A stretch of 64,000 bases of DNA, taken from Saccharum officinarum (taxonomy: Eukaryota; Streptophyta; Magnoliopsida; Poales; Poaceae). Below are positions 21,528 through 32,197 of the stretch, piece after piece. Both the position numbers and the translations under genes were made by a program. The stretch covers positions 48,159,880-48,223,879 of the forward strand of contig CM036197.1 of NCBI GenBank assembly GCA_020631735.1, written 5' to 3'. How positions within the stretch are numbered: the first letter of the stretch is position 1; every line of letters starts with the position of its first letter. The notes under the pieces are model-generated. The model did no database searches, had not been told where the DNA came from, and saw only the letters and a list, made by a program, of their open reading frames with translations.

Positions 21528-22962
21528 CTTTCTGTAACAGAACCGCCCAATTATACGAGATTAAGTAAGAAAATCATCCAACGGCAGGACAATTTAACAA
21601 ACTTAAGCCCGTATAACCCGGTAGTCCGTGAAATCTCGACGGATTTCAAACCATTCACATAACAGCCAAGATCGTACTAAGTTCAGCGGTTACCGTCATA
21701 AGTTACATAGAAGTTCGCGGCACAAAGTACATCGGAGTTTAAACATAGTTATTACAAACCAAGTTCGAATAAAAGTAGCGGAAGCATTAGTTTAAAACAC
21801 GCACACACACCTTGTTTTGAGATAAAGTGCCAGCTTGCGATCATCTCCAGCAAAAGCATCAGGCGAGAAGTAGTGAGTGACCATTGCCCATGGTCCTAAG
21901 CTTCGCCCATCGCAGGGTAGAGACAGTTGATACAATAACCATAGTACATCTGTCCATCTGCAACAAGTGGGAACAAAGCCCTGAGTACGAGAAGGTACTC
22001 AGCTAGACTTACCCGATAGAACCAAAATAAAAGACACCAAGGATCATGATAGGCTTTTTGGTGGGGTAGCTGACTCCTTTGCATGAAAAGCATTTTTAAC
22101 TTAGCAGTCCTTTTTGCAAAAACAGGTAGTATTTTAAAGCTTTATTACCCTGTCAACTATATTTGAACTTATGCTAGAGTAACCAGGTAATTAAGCAAGC
22201 AAGGATTACCATTGAGCATTAACAATAATTACCACATCATTTTTCTCATAACTATCCAAGTGTTTCATCAAATTTTTCTACGATGAAGTAACTCAAGTCA
22301 AGTGTTCACTATCCAGTGAACGATGGCGATTCGAATCGATTATTGACCAGCTGGTAATTTATTCCTCACACAAACCTCACTCACCCGCTAAAGTGAGGTA
22401 TTGGTCACCGAGTCAACCATTCAGGTAAAGTCGCGAGCTTGCCAGGAACCACATGTACCCGGGGCCGCCCGACTGCTCTTTGGCCTTATCATCGCGCCCC
22501 CGTTTCCTGCCACTACTGCTCCGGTACAGTGCGTTGCGGGCAATCCACTCGGCCCGAATAATCTCCCAGCTTCGCGGTCGAAAGGTACTTTATTCGGCCA
22601 GCTAAATGTGAGGCATGCGTTCAACATGACTCGAGGCCCGACAACGGACGGTCCTTAATCGACACAGACGGAAGACACTACAGTCCAGAACCCTGCAAGC
22701 TTCCGCCCAGTCTCAGATTCATTTCGACACTTAGTTATTCTCACATGACATTCTTTCACATAGATCCAGGTAATCCCTATAGCTCGCGGATGACAGGCAA
22801 TCACCCGACTTCTACCGGTCTAAGCAAGCTAAGCAATTATTGACCGTGGACACCAGGGTAAACAAGGATCGGGTAAAGCAAGGTGAGACAAGGTATAATG
22901 CAACAACGTTTGCAAACAACTCCTAAACGTAATGCATCAAATTAAGTAAAGTTAATAATAAA

Positions 22963-23181
22963 TTATTTGCAAACCGAGGGAGAAATGCTCCGGGGCTTGC
23001 CTCGCTCAAAGGAACTCGGACGATGGTCGGGGCACTCCGGAAGGTCTTCACTGGCCTCCTCTTCTGCTTCTGTCAACTCCGGCTCTGGCACCTCGAGCTG
23101 CTCCTCTGCGTCCTCGGGAACTACTGCCGGAGCCACTTCCTGCGATCCTGTATGATGCAGAAGTATGAGTGCATCATGCAT
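22963..23181 (-). CDS. Conserved short acidic ORF inside the LTR (3' copy)
   Basis: A 72-codon frame with an ATG start. The C-terminal part (EDLPECPDHRPSSFERGKPR) is matched in the LTR of element 2 at 52038-51805 (EELPECVDHHPSSFEKGKPR). Around 22 aligned codons show about ten silent third-base differences and only a few conservative replacements (D/E, R/H, R/K). A shared TGSQE motif lies upstream. The middle is Glu/Pro/Val-rich and variable. Function is unknown. It could be a peptide encoded in the transcript leader or an exon, or a relic of an older ORF. No targeting or membrane segment is apparent. Confidence 0.4.
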   Translation of the reverse strand: MHDALILLHHTGSQEVAPAVVPEDAEEQLEVPEPELTEAEEEASEDLPECPDHRPSSFERGKPRSISPSVCK

Positions 23182-24099
23182 AAGTGCATTGCAGAGGTGA
23201 CAGGAGATGATGATGATGAATGAATGATATGCAAATGAGCATGTTACGATCTTTGGATTACGTGGAACTTATGACTCTTCTATAAGGTAGTCTACGTCAT
23301 CCAAGAACATGTACTCGAAAACTACCACCACTATTCTCTACCATGCAAAGACACTTTAATACTCAAGATGCTTCAAAGATACACCAAAGTATAGTTTACT
23401 AACTAATCTTGCATTAAAGAGTGGATGTAAACCCTAATTAGCACTATGCTTGAACAGCAACACATAGTTTAATGGCACAGAAAAATCTTAGAAAATTACA
23501 GTGGGTTACTAATATCAAAACTAGCTTGACATAAGATTTTCATTGTATTTGGATTACTAGAACTGACTATACAAAAATAATCAAATTAAGGCCTAAATGA
23601 ATATTTAAAATACTTCACATTATGAAAAGTATCAAACAACAGATTTAGAAATTTTACTACTTCCTACACAGTAAACAAACACTATAGAAAATTTATCACT
23701 TGCATGTTTTATTCAAATTTATTTATATAACAAAAATAACAAATACTAGTGATAGAAAGCACTTGAACTACACCTATATATTTTTCTATAGAACAGACAT
23801 GAGATAAAATTTTTCCTAGCCAGTACATGGCATAAAAAGATTAATAAACTTGGAATCATATTTTTCTGATTTTTCTAGAATTTATTAAGCATTTATCAAG
23901 AAAACAGCCATTTCACTAGTTAATTAAAACTCTACAGAAAAGTATCTCAAATTTCACATGCAATACTTTTATATCATAGATCTGGTTCCAAAGAGTACAT
24001 AGAAATTTATTTCACCATTTTTGGAGCTAAAATGACCAAGAAAACATTTTCCAAAGTGTTTTTCATCATGAATATTAATAGAAAACAGAAAATGATTTT

Positions 24100-24945
24100 T
24101 CGTTAAGGATATTGGGCCGGCCCGTGGAAAACAACCGGCCCGTGGCCGTTCTCGGCCTGCTCGCGCGCGCGGACGAAACGGTGAGCCGGCCCACTCGGAG
24201 GCGCGGCCCAGAGGGCGGTGGCCCAGAGGAGGCTGCGGGTGGGAAAGAACGGGGCGGCCTCGTCGGCGTCCCTGACCGCGACGGCGTGGCGATGGCCGAC
24301 GGCCAACGGCCATCTCCGGCCACGACCCGACCAGCGAGCCCGCGCACGGTGTTCGCGAGGAGGTAGCGAACCCGAGAGAGAGGGTCAGGGGGATGGAGAG
24401 GGAGCGAGGAAGACGGTGGGCGGAGCGCAAGCCCGGCGGTACCGACGCGGTGGCGCGGCGAGGAAAACTCGATTGAGCCGTACCGTATGCGAACAGGGCA
24501 AACGAAGGTCCGTTCGGAGGAGAAGAGGAGGTGGCGGAGCTTCGTGCACAGGCAATCGAACGGAGGCGGTCTACCGATGCCGGAACAAGGCGGAGGTGGC
24601 GGTGGTGCGCGGTGGCGAGCGGCGTTCCGCGGTGGATGGCGCTGGAGGGAGGAAGAGAGGGAGCGAGCGAGGCGGAAATGGGAGGGAGACCCAGCGCTCG
24701 GCCGTTTTGAAGCTGGACGCGGGCGCGGGGTTCACGGTGGCCACGCGGCGCGTCGCCGGCATGCGTCCGCCACGCGGCGGGCGCGTTCTGCCGCGGCGGA
24801 CACGAAGCGCGGGGCGAGCGGGAAGGGAAGGAGGAGGCCGAGCGGACGCGGGCCGGGCCGCCTGCGTCGCGCGGGCGCGCGCGCGGCTGGCTGGGCCGGG
24901 CGGCTTCGCGAGCGGGCTGGGAAGTGAGGCCGCGGCCTGCTAAGG
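24100..24945. other. GC-rich island within the LTR of element 1
   Basis: An abrupt switch from AT-rich LTR to very GC- and CpG-rich DNA occurs at about 24100, and back at about 24945. All frames are open for long distances (338 codons minus strand, 241 plus strand) because stop codons are rare in such DNA. The content is low-complexity Arg/Pro/Ala and not conserved in element 2. It is more likely promoter or leader sequence than a gene. Confidence 0.6.
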
Positions 24946-25435
24946 CGAAAATTCGTTTTTCCAATTTCCAAAAATTCAAATCCAAAGAATTTCAAACTTC
25001 AAACTACATTTTGAACAAGAGGGAGACGTTTTCTGGAATTGACCCAAAAATAAAAGTTGCTTAGAATTAAATTCTCTACAACTTTGATTAAGGGGCCAAC
25101 TGAAAATTCTTGATAGATTTTGAATGGCAGAATAAAAGCAAAAATAGGGAATATTTTTGAATATTTTTCAGGAATAATTTTGAACAAGTTTTGACAAAAT
25201 TTGAGTCATCTAGCTGCTCCAAAAATTGAACTAGGGTTTTAAGTGATGTAAGAATTATAGTTGCAAGGCTTTCGGTGTAATGTAATTATCATATTAATAT
25301 AGCTCATCAAATTATCTCATTTTCAAGCTTTTAATTTACTCAAATTATACCATTATCACACATGATTATAATGATATAAATGCTATGCAATATGATTGCC
25401 ATGCAAAATGCATTGCGTAACATCGGAGTGTTACA

Positions 25436-25450
25436 GCCTTCCCCCTTAGA
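25436..25450 (-). promoter_or_regulatory. Polypurine tract of element 1
   Basis: On the minus strand aagggggaaggc lies immediately before the 3' LTR (which begins TGTAACACTCC). This is the position and composition expected for the plus-strand DNA primer. Confidence 0.85.
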
Positions 25451-28400
25451 AAAATCTCGTCCCGAGATTTGAGTTACGAACCATTTATTATAAAAATCTT
25501 CGTAAGCTTTTTGTAAGTATTCGCCCGTTTCCCAAGATGCATCCCCTTCATCATGATGACTCCATTGTATCTTATATGTTTTCACCATACTGTTTCGAGT
25601 AGCCCTCTCCTTGGAATCCAAGATTCGAACTGGCTGCTCACGATACACCAAATCTGACTTAAGTTTTATGCCTCGAGGTTCAATCCTTTCCTCTGGAACG
25701 CGCAAACACTTTTTCAGATGTGATACGTGAAAAACTGGGAATACAGCACCCATTGCTTCTGGCAAATCCAATTTGTAAGCCACTGGACCCTTCCTTTCTA
25801 AGATTTTGTAAGGTCCAACAAATCTAGCGGCAAGCTTTCTGCGTATACCAAACCGTTTCTTTTTCATCGGCGTGACTTTTAGATAAACATAGTCACCAAC
25901 TTCAAACACAAGCGGTCTCCTTCTCTTATCTGCATAACTTTTCTGACGTGACTGAGCGGCTCTCATATTTTGCTGGATGATATGAACTTTCTTTTCGGCT
26001 TCCTCCACGAAGTCAATCCCATAATACCTTCTTTCTCCTGGTTCAATCCAGTTCAAAGGTGTTCTACACTTTCGGCCATACAGAGCCTCAAAAGGTGCCA
26101 TCTTGATACTTTCTTGATAGCTATTATTATACGCGAACTCTGCTAATGGTAACCATGATTCCCATGAACCTCTGGAAGACAACACGCAGGCTCTTAACAT
26201 ATCCTCCAAAACAGCATTAACTCTTTCAGTCTGACCATCTGTTTGAGGATGATAGGCAGTGCTACGAATCAGACTAGTCCCCAAACCTTTGTGTAAATGC
26301 TCCCAAAAGTGAGCAGTGAACTGTGACCCTCTGTCAGACACTATAGTCTTTGGTATGCCATGCAATCTCACAATCTCTGCAATATACTTCTCGGCATACT
26401 GAGGTGGTCTATATTCTGTTTTGACAGGCAAAAAGTGAGCTGTCTTGGTAAGACGATCCACAATTACCCAAATTGAATCGTGACCTTTTTGAGTAGTGGG
26501 CAGACCCGTGATGAAATCCATACATATATCATCCCACTTCCAACTAGGTACTGACAAAGGTTGTAGCAATCCGGCAGGTTTCATGTGAATCGCTTTCACT
26601 CTGCAACATGTGTCACATCTGGCTACATAAGCTGCAATTTCCTTCTTCATCTTTGTCCACCAAAAATGAGGTTTTAGCTCTTGATACATTTTACTGCTGC
26701 CAGGATGAATGGACAACTTAGAAAGATGAGCTTCGTCCAAAATTTTATTCTTAAGCTCTCTATCCTTTGGAACAACAAGACGGTTGTCGAACCACAACAC
26801 ATCTTGCTCATCCACCCTGAAGTGTTTCGAGGGTTCTTCTTTACTCTTCTTTTTGATGTGGAAAATCCCTTGGTCTGCCTTCTGACCTTCTATTATCTTA
26901 CTCTCCAAGGAGCAACTGATCTGAATACTATGTAACACGGTAGGGTGCATTAGATTGAAACCATCTTCCAGCAAGGGTTGCATATTCAGACAATGTGACT
27001 TTCGACTCAAAGCATCAGCTACCACATTGGCTTTTCCAGGGTGATACTGTACATTTAAGTTGTAATCCTTGATTAGTTCTAACCATCTTCGCTGTCTCAT
27101 GTTCAATTCTGGTTGGGTAAAAATGTACTTGAGACTCTTATGATCGGTGAAAATATTGCACACATTACCAAGTAAATAGTGTCTCCAAATCTTCAAGGCA
27201 TGCACTACAGCGGCAAGCTCAAGATCATGTGTCGGATAATTGATTTCATGTTTTCTCAATTGCCGGGAGGCATAAGCAATAACTCTTCCTTCTTGCATCA
27301 GAACACATCCTAATCCTGTTTTTGATGCGTCACAGAACACATCAAAATGTTTCTCGATGTCGGGCTGTGCAAGAACTGGAGCAGTAGTCAACAGTTTCCG
27401 CAAGGTGTGGAAAGCTGTCTCACACTCCTCTGTCCACACAAACTTATGATCTTTCTGTAGCAGACTTGTCATTGGCTTGGCAATCTTCGAGAAGTCTGGG
27501 ATAAAGCGGCGATAGTAACCAGCTAACCCTAGGAAACTTCTGACTTCTGACACCGTGGTTGGAGTCTTCCAATCCATAACCTCTTGCACTTTACTCGGAT
27601 CTACAGAAACTCCATTCTCAGATAGAATATGACCGAGGAAGGGAACTTTCTTCAACCAAAATTCACATTTGCTGAACTTAGCATATAACTTATGGTCTCT
27701 CAGTCTGGTTAAGACAATTCTCAGATGCTCCTCATGATCTTTCTCATTCTCGGAGTATATAAGAATGTCATCGATGAAGACAACCACAAACTTGTCCAAC
27801 TCTGGCATGAAAACCGTATTCATCAGATACATAAAATATGCAGGAGCATTTGTTAAGCCAAAAGACATAACAAGATACTCGTACAACCCGTATCTGGTAG
27901 AAAAGGCGGTTTTCGGAACATCTTTTGGCCTAATCTTTATCTGATGATACCCTGATCTTAGGTCTATCTTGGAGAACACTCTAGCCTTAGCCAACTGATC
28001 AAACAGAACATCGATATGAGGCAAGGGATATTTATTCTTGATAGTTACAGCATTAAGAGGTCGGTAATCTACACACATCCTGAGAGTACCCTCTTTCTTT
28101 TTCTTTACGAACAGGGCAGGACATCCCCATTCAGACTTACTTGGGCGGATAAACCCCTTCTTTAGCAATTCTTCCAGTTGTTTCTTCAACTCAGCTAACT
28201 CATCCGGAGGCATCCGATAGGGTCTCCTTGAAATAGGAGCTGTCCCGGGGATCAACTCGATTCCAAACTCAACATCTCTATCTGGAGGAAGGCCAGGTAA
28301 CTCATCTGGAAACACATCCGGGAACTCACACACTACCGGGATCTGGTGGATAGGAACAACTTCCATGGCACATGTCACACTCACAAGGTCTGTTCTTTTA

Positions 28401-29820
28401 GGCAAAGGTACCCGGAAAGTACCCTCTGCCTGGGGATCCTTAAGGGTAAGCATCCGACTGGCTGTATCTATGACTGCTCCCCAGTCTTTCATCCAGTTCA
28501 TTCCTATTATTACATCCAAAACTAGTCCAGGCATAACTATTAGGTTTACTCGGAACTTCCGACTACATAACTCAAGGGTTGCCCCTCTAACCATCTTATT
28601 GGTTAACACATCAGCTCCTGCTGAACTTATGCGATAACCATAACCCAACTCTGTGCATAGTTGTTCATGCTTCCGTGCAAATGCTTGACTCATAAAAGAA
28701 TGCGAAGATCCAGAATCAAAAAGAACAACTGCAGGGTGATGGTTCACAAGAAACTTACCGGCAGTTACAGGCTCTCCTTCAGGAACCTCATCAACGGTGG
28801 TGTGGTGTACACGAGCATTGTAAGTCTGTTGCTTCTTTTTAGGCGGATAAGGGCAGAACTTTGAAAAGTGGCCTGGCTGACCACAATTGTAGCAGGGCCC
28901 CTTTACTGTACCAGCAGACCCTATAGCTCCCTTGGAGTTGTTCTGTTCTGCAGCTGCGGTGATCTTTGCTGGCGGCACGGCCATCTTGTACGGCTTCTGT
29001 GGTCCCTTGTAGTTCTGAGCTTTATGTTGTGGCGGCCTGAACCTTGCACCAGGTGCGGACGGACGATAAGAAGAGCGATTTGCAGTGACAACTCTGGACT
29101 GGGATGGTCCAGACTCAAACACCCTCTTGCGATTCTTGGATGCGGTGTAGGCGTTATTGTTCTTTTCTTGCTTCAAACAATCACTGATGAAGTCGTTGAA
29201 TCTGATGCGGGTATTGGTACCCACATGCTTCATCATCTTCGGACTTAACCCTCTCTTGAAACTAGCAATCCTCTTTGCATCTGTGTCGACCATGTCGGGA
29301 GCATAACGACACAAGTTGTTAAAGGCATGCAGATACTGCGTCACGGTCTTGGTACCCTGATTCAAGGCTAAGAACTCTCCAAGCTTCATTTCAACCAACC
29401 CTGGGGGAATATAAACTCCCTTAAAAGCTTCAGTGAAATCTCTCCAAGTAATCTGAGTATTGGGAGGAAAAGTGGTGCGGTGATGTTTCCACCACATTCC
29501 TGCCGGTCCCTGTAGCTGATGTGCAGCATACTCTGTTTTTAGAACTTCTGTCAGCCTCAGCACACGGAATTTATCTTCCATAGTGTTGATCCATTCTTCA
29601 GCATCGAGTGGCTCTGCTGCTTCCTTAAAAATAGGTGGCCTAGTATCCATGAAATCCTTGAAACTGCTGTACTGGTTCACCCCATGGCCACCACCTTGAT
29701 TATTACCTCTTTGAACATTTTCAGCGATGGTACGCAGAAAATCTTCCATATTCCTCTGTGACTGCTCGGCATTGCGTTGACTTCCAAGGAACTGCGTGAA
29801 GAACACCTCTGCAGTGAGCG

Positions 29821-30064
29821 GTGGAGGAGGGGGCAAATGTGGCTCTGGCTGTGGTCCCTGGTGGTTGACGTTGTTTGCACCACTTCCACCAGCCCCTGCA
29901 CCGTTACCACCGGTTTCAGCGGCTTCATACGTGGCACGGCGAGTGGAGGAGGGGGCAAATGTGGCTCTGGCTGTGGTCCCTGGTGGTTGACGTTGTTTGC
30001 ACCACTTCCACCAGCCCCTGCACCGTTACCACCGGTTTCAGCGGCTTCATACGTGGCACGGCGA
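29821..30064. repeat. 122-bp tandem duplication in gag
   Basis: 29821-29942 and 29943-30064 are nearly identical head-to-tail units. Since 122 is not a multiple of three, translation from the native gag ATG changes frame in the second unit and soon terminates. Element 2 has only one such segment. Confidence 0.95.
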
Positions 30065-30433
30065 GTGTTTGCCATCTGCATATTTCAGTAACAAGCAACA
30101 ATTGAGCTAAGTTGTAGAAATTGTATTTGAACGAACGATCATGCCATACTGAATTCATTGGAGAGAACAAGTCATACAAGAAAACAGAGGCACAATAATC
30201 ACATTCCAATTAAAACAACAGCACCAATTTAAGTTACTTCAAATGCAACATCGCGTTCCATACAACCACGTTGCCAGCATACATACACTGGACTTTTATG
30301 CGTTCAGGCACCGCATACACAACCAAGATCCAAAAGATCGTCAGTCTCAAGGTCGAACAGGATACAACATGACACATGGAAACCAAAAGAAGGCTATCGC
30401 GACAAAGTCTAGCTACTAACGCAGGACACTATC

Positions 30434-31408
30434 CTACTCTTCAGGGCCGTCGTCGAGGTCGGAGGCATCACTATCGCTACCTTCAGCAGCAGCGTCGTCG
30501 TCGACGTCCATCTGAGCGGCGTCCGGAGGAGCATACGGGCCTATCCCGTTGTAGAGGGCATGAAACTCTTCATGCAAGTTGGCATTGTACTCCTCTAACT
30601 CCTCGACCCTCTGCCTCAGAAGGTCCCTCTCGTTCCAGGCTTCATTCCTTTCTTGTACTAGCTGTCCCATCATGCGGTCTGCATTTCTGTTGGCCTGAGT
30701 CAACCTCTGTACTTGCTGCATGGAACTCTCGCCTCTCTCGAGAGCTCGGTCCCGCTGCAAGCTCATGTCGGCCAACTGCTCCTGCAAGCTAGCTATAGCA
30801 CGTGCTTGCTTCTTCTGTTGCTTCCTTGCTTCAAGCCGATCATCACCACGTAGGCCAGTCAAGGTCCAATAGGTATTCTCCAGACCTTGGTATGCTCTGA
30901 TGGCTGCATACATGGCACTCATGGTGTGGTTATCGCTAGCCCGTCCTTCACTGGGGCCTCTAACCAGGGCACTTCCCTGCGGCTGTACCCAAATGGCATC
31001 GCGAGGATCATCTCTCGGGAAAGCACCGGCCAAAGCTGCTGCCAACTCATTGGGGAACCTGCTCATGATGTCTCGGATGACGCGAAAAGCCGCGCCCTCT
31101 GCACCCTCGGCTGGAGTGCGTCCTTCAAACTCCAGATGCCAACCATCCCATTCTGGTGCATCACCAAGAGCAGGGACGGTGATCTCCACGATAGCAAGTC
31201 CATCCTCAGCTAACTGGCTCTCACTCCAAGAGTATACCGGCTCTTGACCCTCCGGGTACCCCACATCATGGAGCACTCTCCAAAGCAAGGTGGGCATGCC
31301 AAACTCGCTTAGAAAAGTGTCCGTGTTGCGGTGCTCCCGCGGGGCCAGCTGACGACGGGGTGCTCTTCCGCCGGTGGACTTACGGGCAGTCTGCTTCGTG
31401 CGGGCCAT
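30434..31408 (-). CDS. ORF1: retrotransposon protein with histone H3-tail N terminus
   Basis: A 324-codon ORF lies between PBS and gag. The first ATG (31408) is followed by ARTKQTARKSTGGRAPRRQL: residues 1-13 after Met are identical to histone H3, and 19 of the first 23 match. K4 and K9, with R2, R8, S10 and R17, are kept. Positions of acetylated K14, K18 and K23 are Arg. Ala after Met should allow Met removal and expose A1 as in H3. Residues 30-180 look globular (GMPTLLWRV, WDGWHLEF). About 190-283 is a charged heptad-rich coiled coil. 299-324 is an acidic tail (DVDDD, SDSDASDLDD). There is no histone fold, so it is not a histone gene. A role as chromatin-enzyme decoy or integration co-factor is inference. 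It is intact in this element. Confidence 0.88.
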   Translation of the reverse strand: MARTKQTARKSTGGRAPRRQLAPREHRNTDTFLSEFGMPTLLWRVLHDVGYPEGQEPVYSWSESQLAEDGLAIVEITVPALGDAPEWDGWHLEFEGRTPAEGAEGAAFRVIRDIMSRFPNELAAALAGAFPRDDPRDAIWVQPQGSALVRGPSEGRASDNHTMSAMYAAIRAYQGLENTYWTLTGLRGDDRLEARKQQKKQARAIASLQEQLADMSLQRDRALERGESSMQQVQRLTQANRNADRMMGQLVQERNEAWNERDLLRQRVEELEEYNANLHEEFHALYNGIGPYAPPDAAQMDVDDDAAAEGSDSDASDLDDGPEE

Positions 31409-32183
31409 CTGTAGCACAAGATTTAATTACCCAGTGAGAACATATTTTAAGTTGATGTCACTTTTATCGAAATGGAATAATCCTTTTATAAGGGGAGGAA
31501 TGCATGTCATGAATGGAATGCACAGACAATATGATGCATGCACGAGTCTTACGTCCTCACAAACTTATAAAAATAAAGACATCTAACGGTGAATTTGGTG
31601 GCATACAAACGATCTCTCATATACGTAACTAATTCGGTCTACACGATAACGCTGTTATGTACCTGCAGAAAATTTATTTCAGCCCATTCCCCATGAATGC
31701 ATGAAAGCAGTAAACCTACCTACACGCTCTACACGTATCCCCAGATGCGTGTACAACGGTAGTAACTACCCAAACACATCGTCCTATTGACGGCATCGCC
31801 TCAACGGACGGAACACCCACGCATGCGATACTTTCATAAAAACATGTGTAGAACATGTAATTATTCTTAGTATCATATAAGCACTCTCCCTAGATCGGCG
31901 GTGTATCCGATCATGCTCTCACAACTCACACTTACCAAAGCGTAGAGGTAACTGATCCATACATTACCACTCAATTAAGTGGCACTCATACAATAGCACG
32001 CCGTATGAGCAACGAAAAAGAAATATGGTGCAAGAACCCCAAGTTAGTACTTAAATAGCCACCTAGAGTCCTTAACTGGGCATACAGGATATGACCACTG
32101 GCACACTTTTAGTTTGAAAATCACACTTTTTAAATAGGATTTTGTTTTAAATACACTTATGAACAGTAATTACGCTAAACCTT
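31409..32183 (-). other. Untranslated leader of element 1
   Basis: This is the region between the PBS and the ORF1 ATG. I see no ORF of note. It ends on the sense strand in cttgtgctacag directly before the ATG, which resembles a 3' splice site. Confidence 0.5.
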
Positions 32184-32195
32184 GCTCCGATACCA
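32184..32195 (-). promoter_or_regulatory. Primer binding site, tRNA-iMet type
   Basis: On the sense (minus) strand TGGTATCGGAGC lies two bases after the 5' LTR. It differs by one base from the common plant iMet PBS TGGTATCAGAGC. It primes minus-strand synthesis. Confidence 0.85.
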
Positions 32196-32197
32196 GC

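Larger units (their letters stand above)
21533..25435 (-). repeat. 3' LTR of gypsy element 1
   Basis: 3903 bp, almost identical to 32198-36101. In the sense direction it starts at 25435. It contains a GC-rich island (24100-24945), an AT-rich middle and a short conserved ORF (23181-22963). The LTR is unusually long for gypsy elements in general but typical of the Tekay/Del lineage. Confidence 0.95.
25340..30075 (-). pseudogene. Gag-pol polyprotein, frame broken at the N terminus
   Basis: The native start (ATG at 30075, MANTRR) is separated from the long frame by a 122-bp tandem duplication, which shifts the frame. From about 29836 one frame is open for 1498 codons. Residues counted from there: gag core 60-230, CCHC zinc knuckle 315-328 ([10 protein letters not shown]), aspartic protease DSG 374-376, RT with FIDD at 687-690, RNase H with DAS at 836-838 and DALSRK at 941, integrase HHCC at about 1037-1077, DDE at about 1107, 1168 and 1204, GPY at about 1341, and a chromodomain-like region at about 1397-1445. 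The frame runs about 31 codons into the 3' LTR before stopping. Apart from the duplication, all catalytic motifs are present. Confidence 0.9.

Noticed and set aside
23969..24985. 338-codon minus-strand ORF in the element 1 LTR (repeated at 34635-35651)
   Set aside because: It is open because the DNA is GC-rich. It is low-complexity Arg/Pro/Ala, both strands are open, and it is not conserved in element 2.
28365..29248. Plus-strand ORFs across gag-pol of element 1 (and the same in element 2)
   Set aside because: Antisense shadows of the gag-pol frame without conserved domains.
31340..31408. A host histone H3 gene
   Set aside because: Only the first ~23 residues match H3. No H3 core (histone fold) follows, and the ORF lies between a retrotransposon PBS and gag in two separate elements.
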